Positions 1-7,368 of a stretch of 13,569 nucleotides of DNA are shown here, piece after piece. Position numbers and translations under genes: made by a program. How positions within the stretch are numbered: the first letter of the stretch is position 1; each line of letters begins with the position of its first letter. This DNA comes from a bacterium. Lineage in GTDB: Bacteria > Verrucomicrobiota > Kiritimatiellia > UBA8416 > CAMZLY01. The stretch is taken from positions 1 to 13,569 of the forward strand of contig DAOVUR010000028.1 of assembly GCA_030632465.1 (NCBI GenBank), written 5' to 3'. The notes beneath the pieces are model-generated. The model did no database searches. It saw only the letters and a list, made by a program, of their open reading frames with translations, and was not told where the DNA came from.

Positions 1-1
1 A

Positions 2-2875
2 ATGATTAGTATTGGTCTTGATATGCCGATTAGTGCTTGTGCTCACTCGATGCCGGAAGCAATAAAAGTGCGTGCAGAGATTGGTAATTATCCGTTAGTA
101 ATTCGTCCAGGTTTTACTCTTGGTGGTACTGGTGGTGGTATTGCGTATAATGATGATGATTTTGATAAGATTGTTACGCGTGGTCTTTTTTATAGTCCAA
201 CATCAGAAGTGCTGATTGAGGAATCAATTGAAGGTTGGAAAGAGTTTGAGTTAGAGGTTATGCGCGACTTTAAGGATAACTGCGTGATTGTATGCTCCAT
301 TGAGAATATAGATCCGATGGGCATTCATACAGGTGATAGTATTACTGTTGCACCAGCGCAGACTTTAACGGATCGTGAATATCAAATTATGCGTGATGCG
401 GCACTTGCTGTTATGCGGGAAATAGGCGTGGAGACTGGTGGATCCAATGTTCAGTTTGCTTTAAATCCTGAAAATGGGCGCATGGTAATTATTGAGATGA
501 ATCCGCGTGTTTCACGTTCCAGTGCGTTGGCATCTAAAGCTACAGGGTTCCCGATCGCTAAGATTGCTGCTAAATTAGCTGTAGGGTATACGCTTGATGA
601 ACTGAGCAATGATATCACAAGAGAAACTCCAGCATGTTTTGAACCTAGTATTGATTATGTTGTTACCAAAATTCCTCGTTTTACATTCGAGAAATTTGCA
701 CAGGCAGATGATAGGCTTGGTACCCAGATGAAGTCTGTTGGCGAGGCAATGAGTATCGGCAAGACCTTTAAGCAGTCGTTTCAGAAAGCATTGAGATCAC
801 TTGAGACTGGCCGAGCAGGGTATGGTGCCGATGGCAAGGATAAGGCTGTTGAAGGGTTGGATGATGAAGAGTTAAAAGCGTCATTATCGAAACCGCATGC
901 AGAACGTACATTTGCAGTGCGAGCTGCTTTTTTGCGGGGCTGGACGCTTGAGGATGTTCATTCTTTAACCAAGATGGATCGCTGGTTTCTTCGTCACTTT
1001 GAAGAACTCGCTGCATATGAGTCGGAGATTAAGTCCGTAGAAACAATAGATGCTCTTAAAGCTGATACGTTATTATTTAGGCAGGCTAAGGAATTTGGTT
1101 ATTCAGATAGGCAGATTGCATTTTTATTAAATGGCACTGAGGATGATGTAAGAGCGGCACGTGAAGAGATTAATCTTATTCCTGCGTATGGTTTAGTGGA
1201 TACCTGTGCTGCTGAATTTGTTGCTTATACCCCATATTTCTATTCGACATATTCAGAAGTGAATGAGAGTAAGCCTAGCAATAAGAAAAAGGTTATGATT
1301 CTTGGCGGCGGGCCTAATAGAATTGGACAGGGCATAGAGTTTGATTACTGCTGTGTGCATGCTGCATTTGCGCTACATGATGCTGGTTTTGAGACTATTA
1401 TGGTTAATAGTAATCCTGAGACCGTTAGTACAGATTATGACACTAGTGATAGGCTCTATTTTGAGCCGCTTACGCTTGAGGATGTTCTTAACATATATCG
1501 TAATGAAGATTGCTGGGGTGCTATTGTCCAGTTCGGTGGGCAGACACCACTCAACTTGGCGGCTGATCTTGAACGGAATGGTGTTAATATTATTGGGACC
1601 AAGCCAGCGAGTATTGAAGCGGCGGAGGATCGTAAGTTTTTCCAAGAGCTTATTCAGCGTCTGGGCATACGGCAACCTAAGAATGGTTTAGCTGTTAGCG
1701 TAAATGAGGCTGTAACTATTGCTGATGAAATCGGTTATCCCGTCCTTATGCGTCCATCATTTGTTCTTGGTGGCAGGGCTATGGTTATTGTTTATGAAGA
1801 AGAGATGTTGCGTAAATATATGGATGAGGCGGTAGAAGTGTCGCAGGATCGTCCGGTTCTTATTGACCATTTCCTTGATAATGCTGTGGAAGTTGACGTT
1901 GACTGTATTTCTGATGGTGAGTTATCCGTTGTGGGTGCCATTATGGAGCATGTTGAGCTAGCGGGTATTCACTCTGGCGATAGTGCCTGCATGATTCCTG
2001 CTGTACATTTAAGTGATGAGGCAAAGGATACTATTCGTGAACATACTCATAATCTTGCAAAAGAACTCGAAGTGTGTGGCTTGATGAATATTCAGTATGC
2101 AGTGCAGGGTGATGAAGTGCTTATTATTGAAGTGAACCCACGTGCATCACGTACTATTCCATTTGTCAGTAAAGCGCTAGGTATTCCTCTGGCAAAATTA
2201 GCTTCACTAGTTATGGCTGGTGCGAAGCTGAAAGATCTTGGTTTCACAGAGGAAATCAAACCTAGTAACTACTCGGTTAAAGAGGCTGTATTCCCATTCT
2301 CACGCTTCCCTGGTATTGATATTGTGCTTACTCCAGAAATGAAATCCACTGGTGAGGTTATGGGAATTGACTCAACTGACGGGATGGCTTTCTTAAAGAG
2401 CCAGATGGCAGCTGGTAATAAATTGCCTACTAGCGGTAATATATTTATGAGTGTACGAGATGAAGATAAAACTGACGTCTTGCCACTAGCAAGGCGTTTA
2501 GTTGAGTTGGGGTATAAGATTTATGCCACGCTGGGAACCAGTACACTGCTTAGAGAAAATAACATTCCTAGTAGTGGAGTGTTCCGCATTTCTGATGGAC
2601 GTCCAAATATACTTGATATGATTGAAGAACAAAATGTTGGCTGGCTTCTTAACACTCCATCTAGCGGTGCAGCCCCACGTGCTGATGAAGTGAAGATGCG
2701 TGCACATGCTGTGATTCGTAATATTCCGGTAACTACTACTGTTGCAGGAATAAAAGCTGCTATACATGGGCTTGAGACGTTACGTGAATCTGAGCATGTT
2801 GAAGTTTGTAGCCTACAGGAACATCATAAAGATTCTATGAAGTTAGATTTGTCGGTATTTAAAATCAGTGAATAA
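2..2875 (+). CDS. carB: Carbamoyl-phosphate synthase large subunit, 5'-truncated by window edge
   Basis: This subunit makes carbamoyl phosphate from bicarbonate, two ATP and ammonia channelled from CarA, in the cytoplasm, for pyrimidine and arginine synthesis. The 957 visible residues lack roughly the first 120-140 of a protein that is usually about 1070 long. The frame is open at the left edge, so the ATG at base 2 is probably internal. Visible parts in order: the rest of the first ATP-grasp domain (RPGFTLGGTGGG near residue 33, EMNPRVSRSS near 165), the oligomerisation segment (near 310-345), the second half starting at GGGPNRIGQGIEFDYC (near 435), the second ATP-grasp domain (RPSFVLGGRAM near 583, EVNPRASRT near 710), and a C-terminal MGS-like allosteric domain (about 811-930, with ATLGTSTLL and LLNTPSSG). 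Ligand control by UMP or ornithine is known for the family; which ligand acts here cannot be read. It ends in TAA, with carA 38 bases downstream. Confidence 0.97.
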   Translation: MISIGLDMPISACAHSMPEAIKVRAEIGNYPLVIRPGFTLGGTGGGIAYNDDDFDKIVTRGLFYSPTSEVLIEESIEGWKEFELEVMRDFKDNCVIVCSIENIDPMGIHTGDSITVAPAQTLTDREYQIMRDAALAVMREIGVETGGSNVQFALNPENGRMVIIEMNPRVSRSSALASKATGFPIAKIAAKLAVGYTLDELSNDITRETPACFEPSIDYVVTKIPRFTFEKFAQADDRLGTQMKSVGEAMSIGKTFKQSFQKALRSLETGRAGYGADGKDKAVEGLDDEELKASLSKPHAERTFAVRAAFLRGWTLEDVHSLTKMDRWFLRHFEELAAYESEIKSVETIDALKADTLLFRQAKEFGYSDRQIAFLLNGTEDDVRAAREEINLIPAYGLVDTCAAEFVAYTPYFYSTYSEVNESKPSNKKKVMILGGGPNRIGQGIEFDYCCVHAAFALHDAGFETIMVNSNPETVSTDYDTSDRLYFEPLTLEDVLNIYRNEDCWGAIVQFGGQTPLNLAADLERNGVNIIGTKPASIEAAEDRKFFQELIQRLGIRQPKNGLAVSVNEAVTIADEIGYPVLMRPSFVLGGRAMVIVYEEEMLRKYMDEAVEVSQDRPVLIDHFLDNAVEVDVDCISDGELSVVGAIMEHVELAGIHSGDSACMIPAVHLSDEAKDTIREHTHNLAKELEVCGLMNIQYAVQGDEVLIIEVNPRASRTIPFVSKALGIPLAKLASLVMAGAKLKDLGFTEEIKPSNYSVKEAVFPFSRFPGIDIVLTPEMKSTGEVMGIDSTDGMAFLKSQMAAGNKLPTSGNIFMSVRDEDKTDVLPLARRLVELGYKIYATLGTSTLLRENNIPSSGVFRISDGRPNILDMIEEQNVGWLLNTPSSGAAPRADEVKMRAHAVIRNIPVTTTVAGIKAAIHGLETLRESEHVEVCSLQEHHKDSMKLDLSVFKISE

Positions 2876-2901
2876 CTAACAGTGAATAGTGAATAGTTAA
2901 G
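2867..2901 (+). repeat. Tandem 7-base repeat array at the carB/carA junction
   Basis: Five consecutive 7-base units run without gaps from 2867: AGTGAAT, AACTAAC, AGTGAAT, AGTGAAT, AGTTAAG. The first unit lies over the last codons and stop of carB. The last unit together with the next two bases gives TAAGGA (2898-2903), which sits 10 bases before the carA ATG and probably serves as its Shine-Dalgarno site. The first four units match, unit by unit, the array at 7337-7364. Confidence 0.8.
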
Positions 2902-2913
2902 GAATTAAATTTA

Positions 2914-4077
2914 ATGGATAATAGTTCTAAATGGAATTGGAAAGAGAAACGTGAAAAGCGAGCCTTTCTTGCATTAGAAGATGGTACGGTTTTGCACGGT
3001 TATTCAGTTGGCGCCGCAAAAGATATGTTAGGCGAAGTTGTCTTTAATACTGGTATGGCTGGTTATCAGGAAATTCTTACTGATCCATCGTATAGTGGTC
3101 AGTTTGTTGTAATGACTTATCCGGAAATCGGGAATACCGGTATGAATAACGATGATAAAGAGTCTCGCCAACTTTTTGCTAATGGATTTATTGTTCATGA
3201 TATGAATGATGCAAGTAGCTGGCGTGCTGATGAATCTTTGGTGGACGCGTTGAAACGCTCTGATATCCCTTGTCTTGCTGGTATTGATACACGGCAGTTG
3301 ACATGCGTATTACGTGACTCTGGCACTATGAAGGGATTCATCAGTGTTTCTGGAACAGTTAGCGAAGAAGATGCTGTTCGTAAAGCAAAAGAGTGGGATG
3401 GTCTTGATGGACAAGATTATGCGGCACGTGTGACGTGTGATGAGACCTTTGCATGGGATGAAGATGATTCACTAACTTGTAGTTGGGGATTACAGAAAGA
3501 TCTACCTGAAGCTGATTTGCATGTGGTGGCTTACGATTTTGGAATTAAATGGAATATCTTACGTAGCTTGCGCCAGAGTGGTATGCGCGTTACGGTTGTT
3601 CCTGCGAAAACATCTGCCGCTGACGTATTGGCACTTAAGCCAGATGGTGTGTTTCTTTCTAATGGCCCTGCTGATCCAGCAGCTGTTACATATGCCATAG
3701 AGTCAGCAAAAACATTACTAGGCAAAGTGCCTATGATGGGGATCTGTTTAGGTCATCAAATTCTAGGCTGGGCTGTTGGTGGCAAGACGTATCGACTTAA
3801 GTTCGGGCATCATGGCTGTAATCATCCAGTGATGGATCTGAAGACTAGTAAGGTTGAAATAACTTCGCAGAACCACAACTTCGCAATTGATCAAGATTCG
3901 CTTGATGCCAGTATTGTTAATGTGACACATATTAACCTTAATGATAATACAGTTGAAGGTTTAGAGCATGCAACAGAACCAATGTTTTCTGTTCAGTATC
4001 ATCCAGAGTCTTGTCCAGGCCCGCATGATCCATACTACCTGTTTGCGCGTTATCGTGAGTTGATAGAAAAAGCGTAG
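2914..4077 (+). CDS. carA: Carbamoyl-phosphate synthase small (glutaminase) subunit
   Basis: CarA hydrolyses glutamine and passes ammonia to CarB. The protein has 387 residues, close to the 380 or so usual for the family. The N-terminal small-chain domain is seen from FLALEDGTVLHG (about residue 18) through GEVVFNTGMAGYQEILTDPS (about 40-60). The C-terminal class I glutamine amidotransferase domain starts near residue 200. Its nucleophile is Cys278 in GICLGHQ, and the other catalytic residues are His363 and Glu365 in QYHPES. The first 14 or so residues (rich in Lys, Glu and Trp) extend beyond the usual start. ATG 2914 is chosen because TAAGGA lies 10 bases upstream. The order carB-carA is the reverse of the carAB order found in many bacteria. 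The stop is TAG, followed after 56 bases by trpE. Confidence 0.97.
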   Translation: MDNSSKWNWKEKREKRAFLALEDGTVLHGYSVGAAKDMLGEVVFNTGMAGYQEILTDPSYSGQFVVMTYPEIGNTGMNNDDKESRQLFANGFIVHDMNDASSWRADESLVDALKRSDIPCLAGIDTRQLTCVLRDSGTMKGFISVSGTVSEEDAVRKAKEWDGLDGQDYAARVTCDETFAWDEDDSLTCSWGLQKDLPEADLHVVAYDFGIKWNILRSLRQSGMRVTVVPAKTSAADVLALKPDGVFLSNGPADPAAVTYAIESAKTLLGKVPMMGICLGHQILGWAVGGKTYRLKFGHHGCNHPVMDLKTSKVEITSQNHNFAIDQDSLDASIVNVTHINLNDNTVEGLEHATEPMFSVQYHPESCPGPHDPYYLFARYRELIEKA

Positions 4078-4081
4078 GGAC

Positions 4082-4123
4082 GAAAAGGGTAAAGCTCAAA
4101 GGGTTAAGAGTGAAAAGAAAAGG
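4082..4123 (+). repeat. Degenerate 7-base repeat array in the carA/trpE gap
   Basis: Read from 4082, the purine-rich spacer divides into six 7-base units: GAAAAGG, GTAAAGC, TCAAAGG, GTTAAGA, GTGAAAA, GAAAAGG. They share a pattern close to GTRAARR. The last unit ends in AAAAGG, 10 bases before the trpE ATG, and is the likely ribosome binding site. The units are more diverged than those at 2867 and 7337, so membership of the same repeat family is an inference from length and composition. Confidence 0.5.
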
Positions 4124-4133
4124 TTTTAACTAA

Positions 4134-5579
4134 ATGTCATATCCATCATTGGAAGATTACAAAAAACTTGCTGAAGAGTATGACCTGATTCCTGTGTGTA
4201 GGGAAATTCTTGCGGACATGGAGACTCCTGTTTCGGTTCTTGCTCGTATGGTGGATCATCAAAATGCATTTCTACTTGAAAGTCTTGAAGGTGGGGAAAC
4301 TTGGGGGCGATATTCTTTTCTTGGTGTAGATCCTGAACTTCTGTTTGAAGCTGATCATTCATCAGATGAAAAAGGCGGGTTGCAACAGTTACGTGACATA
4401 TATAAAGATCTTAAGGTTGCCGAGATTGAAGGCATACCGCCATTCTTTGGTGGTGCTGTTGGGTTTTTAAGTTATGAAGCTATAGGCGAGTTTGAACGTA
4501 TGCCTACGCCTAAACCTGGTGTGGATGGAATGGTGCCTAGGACTCGTTTCCTGAAAGCCGATAAGATTATTGCCTTTGATAATTTGCGACATACCGTAAA
4601 AATTGTGGTTTGTACAAAACCTGATGCAACGACTTCAGCAGAAGATGTATATAATAGAGCAATTGCTGAGATCGATACGATTGCTAAGCAGATAATGGCC
4701 CCGCAGTCTGTTACCGCAGATACAAAGAAACATTCTGCAGTTGAATTTAGTTCTAATATGAATCGTGATAAGTTTAAAGAGATGGTAACTAATGCCAAAC
4801 AGTATATCTTTGATGGTGATATTATTCAGGTTGTATTGAGTCAGAGATTCAGTGCCAAAACAGACTTGCCTCCGTTGCAGATATATCGTGCATTGCGTTT
4901 GTTAAATCCGTCGCCATATACATTTTTTCTTAAGATTGGTGAACAAACTCTTGTTGGTTCGTCGCCGGAAGTTATGGTTCGTTTAACAGGCAGTAAGGTT
5001 GAGGTTCGTCCGATTGCAGGAACAAGGCCACGTGGCAAGAGCGAACAGGAAGATCATAAACTTGCTGATGAACTACTTTCTGATGAAAAAGAGCGTGCTG
5101 AACATGTGATGCTGGTTGATCTTGGGCGTAATGATATTGGGCGTGTCGCAGAGTCTGGTAGTGTGCAGGTTACGGAGTATATGGTGATAGAGCGCTATAG
5201 TCATGTTATGCATCTTGTTTCGCATGTGCAGGGAATATTGCGTAAAGAGTTTGATGCATATGATGTTATGAAGGCTACTTTCCCTGCAGGTACATTGTCT
5301 GGTGCACCAAAAATAAGAGCGATGGAAGTTATCAATGAGCAAGAGCCTGGACCACGGGGGGCTTATGGTGGAGCAGTTGGTTACGTGAGCTATAATGGTA
5401 ACATGGATCTTGCGATTACTATTCGTACATTGGATATTAGTAACGGTACTGTTGCCGTGCAGGCAGGTGCTGGGATTGTTTACGATTCTGATCCGGACAT
5501 GGAATATGAAGAAACATGCCATAAAGCAAAAGCATTGCTACACGCAGTTGATATGGCTGCCAATGGATTGGAGATTTAG
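4134..5579 (+). CDS. trpE: Anthranilate synthase component I
   Basis: TrpE converts chorismate to anthranilate using ammonia from TrpG, the committed step of tryptophan synthesis. It has 481 residues, a normal length. The N-terminal domain carries LLES (47-50), the motif of the tryptophan feedback site, and NPSPYTFF begins at residue 258, also part of the inhibitor pocket in characterised enzymes. Feedback inhibition by tryptophan is therefore likely. The C-terminal chorismate-binding domain shows DLGRNDIGRV (from 329), TFPAGTLSGAPKIRAME (from about 382) and a terminal GAGIVYDSDP block. The start at 4134 has AAAAGG 10 bases upstream. Aminodeoxychorismate synthase PabB is the alternative, but the LLES motif and trp neighbours favour TrpE. 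The stop is TAG. Confidence 0.96.
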   Translation: MSYPSLEDYKKLAEEYDLIPVCREILADMETPVSVLARMVDHQNAFLLESLEGGETWGRYSFLGVDPELLFEADHSSDEKGGLQQLRDIYKDLKVAEIEGIPPFFGGAVGFLSYEAIGEFERMPTPKPGVDGMVPRTRFLKADKIIAFDNLRHTVKIVVCTKPDATTSAEDVYNRAIAEIDTIAKQIMAPQSVTADTKKHSAVEFSSNMNRDKFKEMVTNAKQYIFDGDIIQVVLSQRFSAKTDLPPLQIYRALRLLNPSPYTFFLKIGEQTLVGSSPEVMVRLTGSKVEVRPIAGTRPRGKSEQEDHKLADELLSDEKERAEHVMLVDLGRNDIGRVAESGSVQVTEYMVIERYSHVMHLVSHVQGILRKEFDAYDVMKATFPAGTLSGAPKIRAMEVINEQEPGPRGAYGGAVGYVSYNGNMDLAITIRTLDISNGTVAVQAGAGIVYDSDPDMEYEETCHKAKALLHAVDMAANGLEI

Positions 5580-5593
5580 TTACTGGTTAGTGC

Positions 5594-5627
5594 ATGCGGG
5601 CATTTCGGCTCCGCTCAATGACCGCAT
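5594..5627 (+). repeat. Imperfect palindrome (stem-loop) in the trpE/trpG gap
   Basis: The arms ATGCGGGCATT (5594-5604) and AATGACCGCAT (5617-5627) pair over 11 positions with one G/A mismatch, around a 12-base loop (TCGGCTCCGCTC). No T-run follows, so it is not a standard terminator. It fills most of the 71-base gap between trpE and trpG, and looks like a small REP-type palindrome or an mRNA processing site. Confidence 0.55.
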
Positions 5628-5650
5628 TTGACTTAGTGTTAAGGATTGAT

Positions 5651-6226
5651 ATGATTTTACTTATAGATAACTACGATTCATTTACATATAATTTGGTTCA
5701 GATGATGGCTAGTCAAGGTGCTGATTTAAAAATCTTTCGTAATGATGAGATAACCCTTGAGCAGGCGATCGAAATGAACCCTGACGGTTTGGTTATCTCG
5801 CCTGGACCATGTTCTCCTGGACAGGCAGGAGTGTCTGTGGAGTTTATTAAATATTTCTCCGGAAAAATTCCTGTTATGGGTGTTTGTCTCGGGCATCAGT
5901 CGATGGCAGTGGCTTTTGGTGGAGTTATTGGTGGTGCGGGAAAAATAATGCATGGCAAGACTTCGCCTGTCGATCATGATGGGACGGGGATATTTAAAGG
6001 TATGAAAAAGCCATTTGTTGCCGGACGTTATCATTCATTGGTAGTAGAAAAAGAAACTCTGCCGCCTGAGCTGGTTGTTAACGCAACTAGTGATGATGGC
6101 GAAATAATGGGAATGCATCACATCGAACATCAGACCTATGGTGTTCAGTTTCATCCAGAGTCAGTGTTAACACCATCTGGCAAACGGTTACTTCGTAATT
6201 TCCTAAAAATTGTTGATGGCGAGTAG
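5651..6226 (+). CDS. trpG: Anthranilate synthase component II, glutamine amidotransferase
   Basis: TrpG releases ammonia from glutamine for TrpE. From ATG 5651 it has 191 residues, the usual length for a stand-alone class I amidotransferase, and begins with the family hallmark MILLIDNYDSFTYNLVQ. Motifs seen: SPGPCSPGQAG (oxyanion region), nucleophile Cys79 in GVCLGHQS, and His168 and Glu170 in QFHPESV. An in-frame ATG at 5594 would add 19 residues, but it lies inside the palindrome and the added residues have no family match, while AAGGA (5641-5645) sits five bases before 5651. It is not fused to trpD, unlike in some enterobacteria. It may also serve a PabB encoded elsewhere, as in several bacteria; this cannot be judged here. 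The stop is TAG. Confidence 0.95.
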   Translation: MILLIDNYDSFTYNLVQMMASQGADLKIFRNDEITLEQAIEMNPDGLVISPGPCSPGQAGVSVEFIKYFSGKIPVMGVCLGHQSMAVAFGGVIGGAGKIMHGKTSPVDHDGTGIFKGMKKPFVAGRYHSLVVEKETLPPELVVNATSDDGEIMGMHHIEHQTYGVQFHPESVLTPSGKRLLRNFLKIVDGE

Positions 6227-6239
6227 TTAAACTTTTATT

Positions 6240-6322
6240 ACAATCTTTTGATTGTGAAATCCTGTCGAAAATCTTTCGAGAGGTGTAAAGGTGCTTTACA
6301 TCTATAATTATCAATTGGTAAT
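6240..6322 (+). repeat. Four consecutive stem-loops in the trpG/trpD gap
   Basis: The 104-base spacer is almost filled by four neighbouring inverted repeats. (1) ACAATC/GATTGT, 6240-6255, loop TTTT. (2) TCGAAA/TTTCGA, 6265-6279, loop of three. (3) AGGTGTAAAG/CTTTACATCT, 6281-6303, ten pairs including one G-U, loop GTG. (4) ATTATC/GGTAAT, 6307-6322, one G-U, loop AATT. Stem 3 is the strongest. None is followed by a T-run. No small ORF with Trp codons precedes them, so this does not look like a classical trp attenuator. A role in mRNA processing or differential stability of the trpEG and trpDCFB parts is inference. Confidence 0.55.
6303..6308 (+). promoter_or_regulatory. Possible internal promoter -10 box before trpD
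   Basis: A perfect TATAAT lies 22 bases before the trpD ATG, between stem-loops 3 and 4. No good -35 box is found 16-19 bases upstream (that stretch is inside stem 3), so this is weak and may be chance in AT-rich DNA. Confidence 0.2.
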
Positions 6323-6330
6323 ATCACGCC

Positions 6331-7338
6331 ATGAAAAATTATATCCAAAAAGTTATTGATGGGCAGAATTTAACGCAGGCAGAGATGTCGGAGGCGTTTG
6401 ACGCTATCATGTCTGGTAACGCTACATCGGCTCAAATTGCAGGTTTAATTGTTGCTTTACGTATCAAAGGTGAAACGATTGACGAGATTGCTGGTGGTGC
6501 AGAGTCGATGCGTCGTCATGCGGTCTTTGTTGATACTGGTGTGATGGATGTTGTTGATACGTGCGGTACAGGTGGGGATAGTAGCAGTTCTTTCAATATT
6601 TCTACTACGGCAGCTTTTGTGGTTGCTGGTGCCGCTGTTCCTGTTGCTAAGCATGGGAATCGTGCTATTAGTAGTAAGTGCGGGTCAGCTGATCTATTGG
6701 CCGCATTAGGAGTTAATCTTGATGTTGATTCTGATACGGTTGAAGATTGTATTCGTGATTGCGGTATAGGTTTTATGTTTGCACCTAGTATGCATCCTGC
6801 AATGAAGTATGCTATGCCGCCACGTCGTGAGCTTGGTGTACGTACTATTTTTAATATGTTGGGGCCTTTAACAAATCCGGCTGGAGCTAAAGGGCAGATT
6901 ATAGGAGTCTTTTCACCAGAACTGACTGAACCGTTCGCTGAAGTGCTGAAGCGGTTGGGTAGTAAGCGTGCTTTTGTGGTACATGGCCATGATGGTATGG
7001 ATGAGATCACGACGACTACAACTACACGTGTAAGTGAACTTAATAATGGCAAAGTGACTACTTACGAACTGGATGCACTTGATTTTATTGATGAGTATGC
7101 TGATCCTGCTGATTTGGCTGGTGATGATGTTGAAACGAATGCGGCTATTACACGAGCTGTCTTGTCTGGTGAAAAAGGACCGTGTAGGGATATTGTATGT
7201 CTGAATGCGGCGGCAGCTATTGTGGCTGGCGACAAGGCGTCTGATCTTAGTGAAGGATGGATTGCGGCGCAGGAATCTATTGATAGCGGTAAGGCAATGA
7301 AGGCTCTAGAGGGGTTGGTTGAGGGAACGGCTAAATAG
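6331..7338 (+). CDS. trpD: Anthranilate phosphoribosyltransferase
   Basis: TrpD joins anthranilate and PRPP to give phosphoribosyl-anthranilate. It has 335 residues, typical for the stand-alone enzyme. Seen in order: the helical N-terminal domain; the PRPP-binding DTCGTGGD loop (76-83); NISTT (from 89); KHGNR (107-111); the anthranilate-site segment around MHPAMKYAMPPRRELGVRT; and the Mg-binding acidic pair Asp224-Glu225 in HGHDGMDEI. A run of six Thr follows that pair, where relatives usually have one or two interrupting residues; it is written with mixed codons and is probably harmless. The start ATG has no clear Shine-Dalgarno sequence and follows directly after four stem-loops. The stop is TAG. 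Confidence 0.96.
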   Translation: MKNYIQKVIDGQNLTQAEMSEAFDAIMSGNATSAQIAGLIVALRIKGETIDEIAGGAESMRRHAVFVDTGVMDVVDTCGTGGDSSSSFNISTTAAFVVAGAAVPVAKHGNRAISSKCGSADLLAALGVNLDVDSDTVEDCIRDCGIGFMFAPSMHPAMKYAMPPRRELGVRTIFNMLGPLTNPAGAKGQIIGVFSPELTEPFAEVLKRLGSKRAFVVHGHDGMDEITTTTTTRVSELNNGKVTTYELDALDFIDEYADPADLAGDDVETNAAITRAVLSGEKGPCRDIVCLNAAAAIVAGDKASDLSEGWIAAQESIDSGKAMKALEGLVEGTAK

Positions 7339-7364
7339 TGAATAACGAATAGTGAATAGTGAAT
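7337..7364 (+). repeat. Tandem 7-base repeat array at the trpD/trpC junction
   Basis: Four units follow each other exactly: AGTGAAT, AACGAAT, AGTGAAT, AGTGAAT. The first starts inside the trpD stop codon. The array fills the whole gap up to four bases before the trpC ATG. The second unit is the variant one, as in the array at 2867, so the two arrays look like copies of one 28-base element. Confidence 0.8.
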
Positions 7365-7368
7365 AATT

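Noticed and set aside
2867..2901. CRISPR-like array
   Set aside because: Units are 7 bases long and directly adjacent with no spacers, and no cas gene is present.
5594..5650. Upstream in-frame ATG that would lengthen TrpG by 19 residues
   Set aside because: It sits in a palindrome, the residues do not match the family, and a better start with AAGGA upstream exists at 5651.
6227..6330. Classical trp attenuator with leader peptide
   Set aside because: No small frame with adjacent Trp codons and no stem followed by a T-run.
6516..7052. Minus-strand frame of 178 codons opposite trpD
   Set aside because: It lies wholly inside a trpD gene with intact motifs and has no recognisable motif of its own.
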